Assembly (NCBI GenBank): GCA_947476465.1
Contig: CANJQN010000003.1
Span: 120,412-184,411, forward strand
Length of the DNA: 64,000 nt
Origin: Comamonadaceae bacterium
GTDB lineage: Bacteria; Pseudomonadota; Gammaproteobacteria; Burkholderiales; Burkholderiaceae_C
Reading direction: 5' to 3'
Shown here piece after piece: positions 22,829-31,540 of this stretch. Positions within the stretch are counted from its first letter, which is position 1. Every line of letters begins with the position of its first letter. Made by a program: the position numbers and the translations under genes. The notes below the pieces were generated by a model. The model did no database searches and was not told the DNA's origin. It saw nothing but the letters and a program-made list of their open reading frames with translations.

Positions 22829-24214
22829 ATGTCCACGGTCTTCAACTTCACCTTCGTGCCCTGGTTCCGCTCGGTCGCGCCCTATATCCACATGCACCGG
22901 GGCAAGACCTTCGTGGTGGGGCTGGCGGGCGAGGCCATCGCGGCCGGCAAGCTGCCGCACATCGCGCAAGACCTGGCGCTCATCCAGAGCATGGGCGTCA
23001 AGATCGTGCTGGTGCACGGCTTTCGCCCGCAGGTCAACGAGCAGCTGCGCGCCAAGGGCCACGCCGAGCGCTATTCGCACGGTATGCGCATCACCGACGA
23101 GGTGGCACTCGATTGCGCCCAGGAGGCCGCCGGCCAGCTGCGTTACGAGATCGAGGCGGCGTTCAGCCAGGGCCTGCCCAACACCCCCATGGCGGGGTCG
23201 ACCGTGCGGGTGATCTCAGGCAACTTCATCACGGCGCGCCCGGTGGGTGTGGTCGACGGGGTCGACTTCCAGCATTCGGGCCTGGTGCGCAAGGTCGACG
23301 TGGCCGGCATCATGCACACGCTGGACTTCGGCGCCATGGTGCTGATTTCGCCCTTCGGCTTCTCACCCACAGGCGAGGCCTTCAACCTCTCCATGGAAGA
23401 AGTGGCCACCAGCGTGGCCATCGCGCTGCAGTCGGACAAGCTGATCTTCCTGACCGAGGTGCCAGGCATCCGGGTCGAGCCAAGCGCGCCCGAGGCCGAG
23501 GACAACCCCATCGACACCGAGCTGCCCCTGGCCACCGCCGAGCGGATCATCGCCAGCTTGCCGCCCCCGCAGCGGCCCACCGATGTCGGCTTTTACCTGC
23601 AGCACTGCGTCCAGGCCTGCAAGGGCGGCGTCGAGCGCAGCCACATCCTGCCCTTCAAGGTCGACGGCTCGCTGCTGCTGGAGGTCTACGTGCACGACGG
23701 CATCGGCACCATGGTGATCGACGAAAAACTGGAGGAGCTGCGCGAGGCCACGCCCGACGACGTGGGCGGCATCCTGCAATTGATCGAGCCCTTCGAGCGC
23801 GACGGCACCCTGGTCAAGCGTGACCGCAACGAGATCGAGCGCGACGTCGCCAACTACACCATCGTCGAGCACGACGGCGTCATCTTCGCTTGCGCCGCCC
23901 TGTACCCCTACCCGGAGGCGCGCACCGCCGAGATGGCGGCGCTGACGGTGTCGCCGCAAAGTCAGGGCCAGGGCGACGGCGAGAAGATCTTGAAACGCAT
24001 CGAGCAACGCGCCCGGGCCATGGGCCTGGACAGCATCTTCGTGCTCACCACGCGCACCATGCACTGGTTTCTCAAGCGCGGCTTCGTGCAGGCCGATCCC
24101 GATTGGTTGCCCGAGGCGCGCAAGCGCAAGTACAGCTGGGACCGCCGCAGCATGGTGTTCGTCAAGAAGCTGGCGCCCTCGCAGCCGGTGGGGGCCCCGC
24201 CGGCCCGGGGCTGA
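22829..24214 (+). CDS. argA: Amino-acid N-acetyltransferase (N-acetylglutamate synthase)
   Basis: First step of arginine biosynthesis: glutamate + acetyl-CoA to N-acetylglutamate. The 461-aa protein has an N-terminal amino-acid-kinase-like regulatory domain (FVVGLAGEAIAAGKL, VLVHGFRPQVNEQL) and a C-terminal GNAT domain with the acetyl-CoA loop VSPQSQGQGDGEKIL near residue 379. The start at MSTVFNFTFVPWFRS (22829) is the conserved beginning in betaproteobacteria; the track's upstream 23 residues are not supported. The arginine-feedback site is expected in the kinase-like domain (family knowledge). Confidence 0.95.
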   Translation: MSTVFNFTFVPWFRSVAPYIHMHRGKTFVVGLAGEAIAAGKLPHIAQDLALIQSMGVKIVLVHGFRPQVNEQLRAKGHAERYSHGMRITDEVALDCAQEAAGQLRYEIEAAFSQGLPNTPMAGSTVRVISGNFITARPVGVVDGVDFQHSGLVRKVDVAGIMHTLDFGAMVLISPFGFSPTGEAFNLSMEEVATSVAIALQSDKLIFLTEVPGIRVEPSAPEAEDNPIDTELPLATAERIIASLPPPQRPTDVGFYLQHCVQACKGGVERSHILPFKVDGSLLLEVYVHDGIGTMVIDEKLEELREATPDDVGGILQLIEPFERDGTLVKRDRNEIERDVANYTIVEHDGVIFACAALYPYPEARTAEMAALTVSPQSQGQGDGEKILKRIEQRARAMGLDSIFVLTTRTMHWFLKRGFVQADPDWLPEARKRKYSWDRRSMVFVKKLAPSQPVGAPPARG

Positions 24215-24224
24215 ATCTCACCGT

Positions 24225-24263
24225 GTCAGCCCTGTCCTATCGCGCCATTCCGGTCGGCTGACA
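24225..24263 (+). terminator. Possible argA terminator hairpin
   Basis: A perfect inverted repeat GTCAGCC ... GGCTGAC starts 11 bp after the argA stop, with a loop of about 24 bases. No T-tract follows, so rho-independent termination is uncertain. Confidence 0.3.
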
Positions 24264-24316
24264 GCCAGACGGGCCTGGCGCGTCCAAGATCAGCGCGATG
24301 GAGGTGGACGCATGCA

Positions 24317-24892
24317 GACGGCAACGCAGTCGTCCTGGCCCTGCCGTGCGGCGGCCTGCCGGTGGCCTTTCAGGTCGCCCGGGCGCTGCACGCGCCGATA
24401 GACGTCTTCGTGGTCCGCAAGCTGGGCCTGCCGCACAACCCCGAGTACGCCGTGGGCGCCATTGCCAGCGGCGGCGTCCAGGTCATGGATCCGGCGGCCG
24501 CGCGTCTGCTGCGTCCGCAGGAATTGCTGTCCGTCGTGCAGCGCGAGACCGAGGAGCTGAAGCGGCGAGAACTGCTTTACCGCCCGGGCTACCGACCGTT
24601 GAAGCTTAGAGGAAAAAGCGTGCTGCTGGTCGACGACGGCGTGGCCACGGGCGCCACCCTGCAAACCGCCGTGGACGCGGTGCGCAAGCTTCATCCGGGC
24701 ATGCTGGCCGTGGCCGCGCCGGTCGGCTCGGTGCGGGCGGCGCAGCGGCTGCGACCGCATGTCGATCTGCGGGTGTTCGGCGCGACTCCCGAGCCGTTTG
24801 ACTCGGTGGGCCAGTGGTGCCGGCGGTTTCCGCAATGCACCGACGAGGAAGTTCGCGCTCTTTTGGCCCAGGCGCAGGGCGCGCCGGCATGA
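24317..24892 (+). pseudogene. 5'-truncated phosphoribosyltransferase-family gene
   Basis: The translated frame carries DGNAVVLALPCGGLPVAF, then VVRKLGLPHNPEYAVGAIASGG and the PRPP-binding loop VLLVDDGVATGATL, typical of the predicted phosphoribosyltransferases of ~220 aa. The conserved beta-strand VVLALP lies upstream of the only in-frame start (GTG, 24362). No ATG/GTG/TTG exists in frame between the argA stop and 24362, and the usual N-terminus (FxDRRDAGRxLA) is absent. The gene therefore looks beheaded; a 176-aa product from 24362 is possible but would lack the first strand. It marks the left border of the accessory block. Confidence 0.7.
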
Positions 24893-25013
24893 GCGCCCAG
24901 GCAAGCTGCCCATCGGCGCGGCGCCACTGCCACGCCGGTCGCGTGCACTCATTTGAGTGTGAGCCCTGCAGGCAGGGTCTGGCCCATCGTCACGCCGGAA
25001 CCAAAGAAGTTAC

Positions 25014-25106
25014 ATGTCAAACGACATTGGCCGCGGAAGACTCGAACGCAAGATTGCGCTGGTCACCGGGGCCGGTGCGGCAGCAGCCGAGGCCACTGCG
25101 GCATCA
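25014..25106 (+). pseudogene. N-terminal stub of a short-chain dehydrogenase gene
   Basis: Starting at the ATG at 25014, MSNDIGRGRLERKIALVTGAG has the classical SDR N-terminus and the first part of the TGxxxGxG cofactor motif. It then continues as AAAAEATAASGRG with no further SDR homology, and the convergent Bug 3 gene stops at 25130. The rest of the SDR is gone. Together with the truncated phosphoribosyltransferase it forms a recombination scar. Confidence 0.55.
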
Positions 25107-25129
25107 GGGCGAGGGCCTCCCCGGCCCGG

Positions 25130-26086
25130 CTATTCAGGCTCGACGTTTGCCGCGCGAGCAATCCGGGCCCACTTTTCCGTCTCATCAGCCTGGAACTTTG
25201 CGAGCCCTTCAGGCGTCGTGTGATACGACTCATTATGGCTGGCGGTAAAGAACGCCTGGACCGCCGGCGCCTTCAATGCATTGGCGAAAAGCGCATTCCA
25301 CCGGGCAATGATCGGCGCCGGCGTGCCCACCGGGGCATACGCGGCCCACCAGAAACTCATCTCGTAGCCGGCCAGCCCCTGCTCATCAAGCGTCGGCAGA
25401 TCCGGCAAACCGGCCAGTCGCTTCGCGCTCGTTGCGCCAAGCGCGCGAAGCCTGCCAGAGCGTACGTGCGGCATGATCGTTCCGCCGTCAGTCAGGAGCG
25501 TGTCGACTTGGCCTCCGAGCAAGTCGTTGATCGCGGGCGGCACGCTCTTGTAGGGAACATGGAGAAGCTTGATGTCTCCAACCTGCTGCAGCATTTCGCC
25601 TGCAAATCGCGTCACCGCCGTACCGCTCGCGAACGTCATCTTGCCAGGCTGCTTCTTGGCCTGCGCCAAAAAATCTTTCACGCTGGCGACTGGCGACTGC
25701 GGATTGACAACCATGATCAACCAACCACGGCCAAGCGCCGTCACCGGCGCAAGATCTTTTTCTGGATCATAGGGAAGCTTCTTGAAAAGAAACTTGTTGA
25801 TGACCTGAGTCGAATTCGTTGTAACCAATATTGTGTATCCGTCGGGGGTCGCCGTCATGGCGCTCTGCACCCCGAGGAATCCGTTTGCGCCGGGCTTGTT
25901 GTCGACCACGACCGGTTGCTTGGTCTCAATGGAAATCGCTTGCGCAAGGAGTCGAACGAGGCCATCGGTCGAGCTTCCGGCCGCGAGCGGCAGCACGATA
26001 CGAAGCGGTCGGTCCGGAAACTGCGCGACCGCCAACGCCGGCAGAAGGGCAAGAGAGGCGATCAGCGTGACAAGTGCTTTTTTCAT
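25130..26086 (-). CDS. Bug-family substrate-binding protein 3
   Basis: A 318-aa Bug/TctC receptor with a Sec-type signal peptide (MKKALVTLIASLALLPALAVAQ). The mature start is FPDRPLRIVLPLAAGSSTDGL, followed by VDNKPGANGFLGVQSAMTATPDG and PYDPEKDLAPVT. The ATG is preceded by AGAAAGGTC. Its promoter region holds one of three copies of the LysR-type operator module (26211-26255), oriented toward this gene. No TctAB subunits are nearby. Confidence 0.92.
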   Translation of the reverse strand: MKKALVTLIASLALLPALAVAQFPDRPLRIVLPLAAGSSTDGLVRLLAQAISIETKQPVVVDNKPGANGFLGVQSAMTATPDGYTILVTTNSTQVINKFLFKKLPYDPEKDLAPVTALGRGWLIMVVNPQSPVASVKDFLAQAKKQPGKMTFASGTAVTRFAGEMLQQVGDIKLLHVPYKSVPPAINDLLGGQVDTLLTDGGTIMPHVRSGRLRALGATSAKRLAGLPDLPTLDEQGLAGYEMSFWWAAYAPVGTPAPIIARWNALFANALKAPAVQAFFTASHNESYHTTPEGLAKFQADETEKWARIARAANVEPE

Positions 26087-26429
26087 TTGACCTTTCTGGT
26101 AGAGGTGCCTGAAAACGCAAACTCAGACTTGCGTTAGGGTGCCGCGGCAGTCGCGCAGATCGCGATGAGTGCCAGCATAATCCCTGTCACCGGGCGTTTC
26201 GTCAATGAGGATTCGATACCAAACTGCGCCAGAGTTGATGCGCTAAGGGCATCAATGTGCTTGCTGTCTTTGTGTGCCGCTGACGCGAGCGAGCGGATGC
26301 ATCTTCTCGAGGATCGCATCTTCTGTCGACGATTCACGTGAACGGCTGGAAGCCAACATAATCGGCCAGGTAACCAAGGGGTCCACTCTGCCGCCACCCG
26401 CACGTTCTTCCCGTAATTCCAATGAATTG
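26087..26429. other. 343-bp region between Bug 3 and the hydrolase
   Basis: Holds the LysR-type operator at 26211-26255. The part from 26274 is an open GTG-initiated extension of the hydrolase frame that could be coding (see the hydrolase entry). Nothing else is recognised. Confidence 0.5.
26211..26255 (-). promoter_or_regulatory. LysR-type operator module, copy 1 (toward Bug 3)
   Basis: On the minus strand the site reads TTGATGC-N7-GCATCAA, a perfect 21-bp palindrome with the LysR T-N11-A core (TGC-N7-GCA). After exactly 14 bases comes GGTATCGAAT. Copies 2 and 3 share the layout and spacing. The end of the module lies 125 bp before the Bug 3 start codon, as expected for an activator binding upstream of a promoter. 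The divergent hydrolase could also be affected. Confidence 0.75.
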
Positions 26430-27281
26430 ATGGTGACTGACGTCATTTACCGTCACCACCCCGGCGCGCCATTGCGCGCAAGGATCTACCGTCCACCAGG
26501 GAAAGGGCCATTTGCAGCACTGGTGGACGTGCACGGTGGCGCATGGTGTCACCATGATCGGCTGCAGAATGCATCGCTGGACGAGCGCATCGCCAAAGCT
26601 GGCATCGTCGTATGTGCAATTGATTTTCGAATGCCACCCCACGGCAGATATCCGGAACCGATAGCAGACATCAACTACGCGTTGCGATGGCTGAAGGCCC
26701 ATGCTAGCGGCCTTCGCATCGATCCGAAAAACGTGGGGTTGCTCGGAACGTCAAGCGGCGGACACCAGGCGATGCTATGCGCATTACGTCCTGACGATCC
26801 GCGACTGACGTCGATGCGAACAAAGGAGGCGCTTGCAGTCCATGCAGCCGACGCAAGCGCGTCTTTTGTGGTCCTATGCTGGCCAGTGATTGAGCCGCTG
26901 GAACGTCATCGCCTGATGCGACGCTATGCGGCAGGAGACGCCATCGAGCGCGAGCTTGCCGCGTTGATTGTTCCATCAAGCCACGCGTACTGGCCGGACG
27001 AAGAGGCAATGTCCGAGGGCAGCCCCCTCCTTGCCCTCGAACGCGCAGAGAGCGTTGCATTGCCACCCGTGTGCTACTTGCAGGCAGTAAGCGATATCGC
27101 CCATCCTCGTGCCACGGCATTGCGCTTTGCCGAAAAGTACAGACAAAGAGGCGGCAGCATAGAGCAGCATTGGTTCGATGATATTGCACGGGGAGAGCGG
27201 GAGTTTCTGGTCAAATCGCCACAATCACCACAAGCAGTCGATGGCTTGACGCGCATCGTGGACTTCATCCGGTCGCGCTAG
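26430..27281 (+). CDS. Alpha/beta hydrolase (HSL/esterase type)
   Basis: A 283-aa serine hydrolase with the oxyanion-hole motif VDVHGGAWCHH, nucleophile elbow GTSSGGHQAM (Ser in GxSxG) and a C-terminal region PPVCYLQAVSDIAHP consistent with the catalytic Asp. The likely His is near the end (EQHWFDDIARGERE). It could hydrolyse an ester, lactone or thioester in the pathway. The start is uncertain: the ATG at 26430 has a poor ribosome site, while the frame is open back to a GTG at 26274 and could add 52 residues. It lies 276 bp before the thiolase operon. Confidence 0.82.
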   Translation: MVTDVIYRHHPGAPLRARIYRPPGKGPFAALVDVHGGAWCHHDRLQNASLDERIAKAGIVVCAIDFRMPPHGRYPEPIADINYALRWLKAHASGLRIDPKNVGLLGTSSGGHQAMLCALRPDDPRLTSMRTKEALAVHAADASASFVVLCWPVIEPLERHRLMRRYAAGDAIERELAALIVPSSHAYWPDEEAMSEGSPLLALERAESVALPPVCYLQAVSDIAHPRATALRFAEKYRQRGGSIEQHWFDDIARGEREFLVKSPQSPQAVDGLTRIVDFIRSR

Positions 27282-27393
27282 AGGCCGGGATGAGCTGCGC
27301 GCCCCCCCGGCAGCTGCGTACTTGCTGCACTTGCGTACACAGCTCCTGCCTGGTGAAGCTGACCCCGGTGCGGTGCCGATTCGTCAGGGGGGG

Positions 27394-27438
27394 CTGGTGC
27401 TTAAAAGGCATCAACTCAGCGTCGCTTCGGTATTGGAT
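27394..27438 (+). promoter_or_regulatory. LysR-type operator module, copy 2 (toward thiolase operon)
   Basis: CTGGTGC-N7-GCATCAA (T-N11-A core TGC-N7-GCA), then 14 bases, then GGTATTGGAT. The module ends 120 bp before the thiolase-like start codon at 27558. The reverse-strand ORF across it translates to IQY...LMP..HQ, which coincides with the reverse ORF over copy 3; this is explained by the shared DNA site. Confidence 0.75.
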
Positions 27439-27557
27439 CAAACACGCTCTCTCTCGCAATCATTGGACACGGGAACGGGCCAGGCAGATGAACGCTGGCC
27501 ACCTTACAGGGCGCAGGAGCCGACCACAGAAGGAAAGTGCTTGACCGAGGCAAAGCC

Positions 27558-28736
27558 ATGAACACCATACGCGGTCAAACCGCTATCGTCGGCGTCGCAG
27601 ACGTCGTGCCCGCAAAGGGCGAAACCATCAGCGACTATTGGGGACTCGCCGTCAACGCATCGCTTGCGGCGCTGGACGATGCAGGACTGACGGTAAAGGA
27701 TATCGATGGGGTGGTGTTTTCCCGCTCAGGCTATCCGATCGCGTACCCCACCTTTCCCACGAACTTCTGTCAGCAGATGGGCATAGCGCCAGCATTCATG
27801 GAGGCGACGCCCCATGGCGGTCAGCAAATGGGCTCCATGATTTGGCGCGCAGCAATGGCGATTGCCACCGGGATGGCCTCCCGCGTTCTTATCGTGGCAA
27901 CCGACAACCGTGAGTCCCGGCTCACGAGGGGCGGGGTCGTCGATCGGATTGCGTCCCAAAACACCGATACTGAGTTTGAGTACCCGTACGGCCCGCTTTT
28001 CCCCTCGGCTATGGGGCTGATCGCGCATCGGCACATGTTCGAGTACGGCACCACATCGGAGCAGATGGCCCAGGTTGCAGTCGGCAATCGCCGCTGGGCC
28101 CAATTACATCCGAAAGCCATGATGCGCAAGACAATCACGGTCGAGGACGTGCTCTCGTCGCGCATGATCACCTCACCTCTGCACTTGCTGGACATTTGCC
28201 TGGTCACTGACGGCGGAGGTGCCGCAGTCATGGTGGGTGCCAAGCATGCGAAAGAAGGCCCCCGACCGCCCGCGTATCTGCTGGGCTTCGGCGATTGCTC
28301 TGAATCGCAGGGGGTGAGCTATCTGCAGGACTACACCCGTCCAGGCATGCTGCGCCGTGCGTGCGAGCAGGCCATGACGACCGCCGGAATCTCCCACGGA
28401 GACGTCGACGTGCTGTTTCCCTACGATCCCTGCACTTTTCACGTGATCTGGGGACTGGAGCAGATGGGGTTTTGCGCGCTCGGCGAGGGCGGACCGTTCG
28501 TCGCCTCAGGTCACCTCGCGCCTGGCGGCAGCCTGCCTTCAAATACCCATGGTGGACTGCTTTCGTACTGCCACCCGGGCATCTCTGGCGGTTTCCTCTC
28601 GATCATCGAGGCCGTTCGCCAGGTACGCGGTGAATGCGGCGAGCGACAAGTCCTCGACGCAAACATAGCGATGACCTCATCCATGGGAGGCTTCATGGCT
28701 TGGGGGGTCAACATCTTCGGTAAGGACGTACCATGA
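27558..28736 (+). CDS. Thiolase-fold (SCP2/Ltp2-like) protein, partner of DUF35 (second module)
   Basis: A 392-aa homologue of the protein at 6836-8020. The position of the thiolase nucleophile reads ATPHGGQQMGS with no Cys. The C-terminal CxGGG equivalent reads SSMGGFMAWG. It shares NTHGGLLSYCHPG and a YDPCTF segment with its paralogue. It probably forms a complex with the DUF35 protein, whose ATG overlaps its stop (ATGA). Retro-aldolase or related lyase chemistry on a CoA thioester is inferred from the missing Cys and the Ltp2-ChsH2 precedent. The start at 27558 follows GAGG. Confidence 0.87.
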   Translation: MNTIRGQTAIVGVADVVPAKGETISDYWGLAVNASLAALDDAGLTVKDIDGVVFSRSGYPIAYPTFPTNFCQQMGIAPAFMEATPHGGQQMGSMIWRAAMAIATGMASRVLIVATDNRESRLTRGGVVDRIASQNTDTEFEYPYGPLFPSAMGLIAHRHMFEYGTTSEQMAQVAVGNRRWAQLHPKAMMRKTITVEDVLSSRMITSPLHLLDICLVTDGGGAAVMVGAKHAKEGPRPPAYLLGFGDCSESQGVSYLQDYTRPGMLRRACEQAMTTAGISHGDVDVLFPYDPCTFHVIWGLEQMGFCALGEGGPFVASGHLAPGGSLPSNTHGGLLSYCHPGISGGFLSIIEAVRQVRGECGERQVLDANIAMTSSMGGFMAWGVNIFGKDVP

Positions 28737-29158
28737 CCGCAGAGCGTTTAGCCTATGCAAAGCCGCTGCCAACGATTACCCGTGAGGGGGCTCCATTCTG
28801 GGAGGCTACCCGGGAAAAGCGCCTTGTCTCTCAGTATTGCCCAGACTGTGATCAGCACCAGTTTCCTCCCCGGCGGCTGTGCATGCATTGTGGCGGTCGG
28901 AATGTCGGGTGGCGGACCATATCGGGCAAAGGTCGAATCTATTCGTTCACGGTCGTGCATCGCCCCCCGAATCCCTCATTTGCGCCTGACGTCCCCTACG
29001 TGGTCGCCGTGATCGACCTTGCTGAGGGCGGAAGAATGATGACAAACATTGTTGAATGCCCACCGACAGAAGTTCGCGTGGATATGCCGGTCATTGCGCT
29101 GTACGAACAGGTCACCGAGGAAGTGACCTTGGTCAAGTTTCGCCCGGATCGGGGATGA
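28733..29158 (+). CDS. DUF35 Zn-ribbon/OB-fold acyl-CoA-associated protein (second module)
   Basis: A 141-aa protein with an N-terminal zinc ribbon (CPDC ... CMHC, residues ~36-53) and an OB fold (GKGRIYSFTVVHRPPNP, PYVVAVIDLAEGGRM). It is coupled to the upstream thiolase-like gene by an ATGA overlap. The homologue in the first cluster is at 8020-8442; gene order thiolase-DUF35 is reversed there. Confidence 0.87.
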   Translation: MTAERLAYAKPLPTITREGAPFWEATREKRLVSQYCPDCDQHQFPPRRLCMHCGGRNVGWRTISGKGRIYSFTVVHRPPNPSFAPDVPYVVAVIDLAEGGRMMTNIVECPPTEVRVDMPVIALYEQVTEEVTLVKFRPDRG

Positions 29159-29206
29159 AGTTTGTGCGCGCATAGCGGCGCTGCACGATCACTAGAGCAA
29201 CAACTC

Positions 29207-30421
29207 ATGCCCAAAACCATACTAGACGGTGTACGTGTTATCGATCTCTCGACTGTGCTTGCCGGACCGATGGCTTCAATGCTACTTGCCGACATGGGTG
29301 CAGAGGTCATCAAGATTGAGCGCCCACCGGAGGGTGACGAGATGCGCCACATGCCGCCCTACTTTTATCGCGGCGAGAGCGCCTACTTCATCTCGATCAA
29401 TCGGAACAAGAAGAGCGTTGTCATCGACCTCAAGACTGAGGCAGGAAAGGCGATCTTCCTGGATCTGGTGCGCGAATCCGACATCGTATTCAACAACGCG
29501 CGTGTGGGCGTGATGGACCGGCTTGGGTTCGACTACGAGAGCCTCAAGAAGGTGAATCCCAAAATAATTTTCTGTTCGCTTTCAGGCTTTGGCAAGGACA
29601 GTCCTTACAAGAATCGACCTGGCTATGACCTGAACATTCAGGCGATGAGCGGCGTCATCAGCATGAACGGCGAGCCTGGGCGTCCTCCGGCGCGTTTGGG
29701 AATCTCGATGGGTGATATGTCCGGCGCGCTGTACACGGCGTTCGCGATGGTCAACGCGCTCTATTACCGGGAAAAGACGGGCCGCGGGCAGGAAATCGAC
29801 ATGGCCCTGCTCGACTCGCTCGCTTCATTGCTGACCTATCAATCCCAATACTATTGGGTCGCCGGGGTGATTCCCCAGCAGATCGGCTCGGGGCACATGA
29901 CGTCGGTACCTTATCAGGCCTTCGAAACCAGCGACGGCTGGATCGTGATCGATGCTCATAGCCAGAAGCACTGGCGCATCCTTTGCGAGATATTGAATGC
30001 CCCACACTTTGCGGACGATCCAAAGTACGCGACCCTGGACGCACGCCGTCGCAACAAATCTGAACTGGTGGAATGGCTCTCAGCGGCACTGAGTAAGCGC
30101 ACCACGGATGAATGGATGTCGATCCTTGCCCCAGCTGAGATTCCGGTTTCTCCAGTCAATACGGTTGACCGTGCGCTGGCCGATCCGAGTTTGATCGCGC
30201 GTCGGATGATCGTGGAGTATGAGCATTCGCTTGGTGGAAGTCTGAAATCCCTTGGTAATCCGGTTCGTATGAGCGAGCATACTCAGTCGTACACTTCGCC
30301 GCCACTGCTTGGCCAACATACGCTTGAGGTTCTTCGGGATACGCTTGGGTACGACCAGGACCGGATTGAACAACTTACCGCTGAGCGTGTCGTCAGTGAC
30401 GTGAGTCGGTTCAATCGCTGA
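29207..30421 (+). CDS. CaiB/BaiF family CoA-transferase (second module)
   Basis: A 404-aa class III CoA-transferase: ILDGVRVIDLSTVLAGPMAS at the start, MLLADMGAEVIKIERPPEGD, and the catalytic-Asp region RPGYDLNIQAMSG. The C-terminal domain has LAPAEIPVSPVNTVDRAL. Start at 29207 (MPKTILDG), where homology begins; the 15-residue track extension is unsupported. It follows the DUF35 gene by 48 bp in the LysR-controlled operon and probably exchanges CoA between substrate and product acids. Confidence 0.9.
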   Translation: MPKTILDGVRVIDLSTVLAGPMASMLLADMGAEVIKIERPPEGDEMRHMPPYFYRGESAYFISINRNKKSVVIDLKTEAGKAIFLDLVRESDIVFNNARVGVMDRLGFDYESLKKVNPKIIFCSLSGFGKDSPYKNRPGYDLNIQAMSGVISMNGEPGRPPARLGISMGDMSGALYTAFAMVNALYYREKTGRGQEIDMALLDSLASLLTYQSQYYWVAGVIPQQIGSGHMTSVPYQAFETSDGWIVIDAHSQKHWRILCEILNAPHFADDPKYATLDARRRNKSELVEWLSAALSKRTTDEWMSILAPAEIPVSPVNTVDRALADPSLIARRMIVEYEHSLGGSLKSLGNPVRMSEHTQSYTSPPLLGQHTLEVLRDTLGYDQDRIEQLTAERVVSDVSRFNR

Positions 30422-30473
30422 GCACTGGACGCACTATAACGATTGAAGCGCAAGTAATTCGAGGCTCGCCCAA

Positions 30474-31484
30474 ATGACCTCAAGGCTTTCCGCTGACACG
30501 AACCGCATTCACCTCGACATCAATCAGGCGAGGCAACTATCCATTGCTTCACTGGCGAGCTTGGGGTACATCGGCGCCGACGCGTCCATCATTACCGACC
30601 ACCTCATGGATGCGGCCCTGTGCGGCTATGAGTATTCCGGCTTGCCCAAAATTCTCGACGCCGCTGTCAGTCCGAGAATTCACCAGCCACGCACGCCGCT
30701 TCGAATCGTGCACGAGACGCCGATTTCGGCTTTGTTTGACGGGGGAAATCATATCGGCATGCTGACGATGCACCAGGCTGCGCAGGTCTCGATTGACAAG
30801 GCGAAGGAGCACGGCATCGCGGTCGTCGCAGTTACCAACAGCTGGATGAGCGGCCGCAGTGCCTACTATATGGAACAGGTCGCCTGTGCCGGTTTGGTAG
30901 GCATTCAGACGGTGAGCGCATCGCCGCGCGTCGCTCCCTTTGGAGGGAGCCGGGGCGCGCTCGGGACTAACCCCATCGCGTTCGGATTCCCCGGTCAACG
31001 AGGGCCCTTGGTCGTCGACTTGTCTACAGCCGCTGTTTCATGGACCGATCTGGTCCTTCGGGCGCGTCGCGGCGAGGCGCTGGATCCCGCAATTGCGGTT
31101 GATTGCAACGGTGCGCCGACGACTGACGCGACTGCCGCGCTGGCAGGTGCAATCTTGCCGTTCGGTGGATCGAAGGGGTTTGCTCTCAGCTTCGCCATCC
31201 AAGCACTTGGCGTACTCGCCGGGTCGACCTTGAGCGCGGACGGACACTATGGCTTTTTACTGATTGCCATACGACCTGATCTGCTGGTTCCACTTGACGA
31301 ACTGCGCGCGGGCGTTGACGCGCTTGTGGACCGAATCAAAGCCACACCAAAGGTAAGCGGCAGCGACGAGATTCGCGTGCCCTCCGAACGCGCATTCAGG
31401 GAACGCAAAGCACGTTTACGTGACGGAATCTGGATTGACCGCTCGGTGCACGAGGAACTTCTGGCGCTGACACCAAGACTGTAA
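30474..31484 (+). CDS. Atypical LDH2/MDH2-family (malate/L-lactate/ureidoglycolate dehydrogenase-like) protein
   Basis: A 336-aa protein of the NAD(P)-dependent Ldh_2 family, recognised from the cofactor segment RGALGTNPIAFGFP and GPLVVDLSTAAVSWTDLVLRAR. The family's conserved SHG histidine near the N-terminus (usual pattern DSHGxxR) is replaced: the region reads CGYEYSGLPKIL. The second conserved histidine region (NSNHFGxAGYY) reads NSWMSGRSAYY. Either the enzyme uses different catalysis/substrate or it has lost activity. It is the last gene of the plus-strand operon, 52 bp after the CoA-transferase and convergent with the LysR gene. Confidence 0.8.
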   Translation: MTSRLSADTNRIHLDINQARQLSIASLASLGYIGADASIITDHLMDAALCGYEYSGLPKILDAAVSPRIHQPRTPLRIVHETPISALFDGGNHIGMLTMHQAAQVSIDKAKEHGIAVVAVTNSWMSGRSAYYMEQVACAGLVGIQTVSASPRVAPFGGSRGALGTNPIAFGFPGQRGPLVVDLSTAAVSWTDLVLRARRGEALDPAIAVDCNGAPTTDATAALAGAILPFGGSKGFALSFAIQALGVLAGSTLSADGHYGFLLIAIRPDLLVPLDELRAGVDALVDRIKATPKVSGSDEIRVPSERAFRERKARLRDGIWIDRSVHEELLALTPRL

Positions 31485-31540
31485 ATTCCGCAGCCAACTG
31501 CGGTACTTCTGCATTGCGACTCAGACGAGGTTCTCATCGA

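Noticed and set aside
24298-24609. ORF MEVDACRRQRSRP... as the true start of the phosphoribosyltransferase
   Set aside because: It is in a different frame from the conserved VVLALPCGG and PRPP-loop segments.
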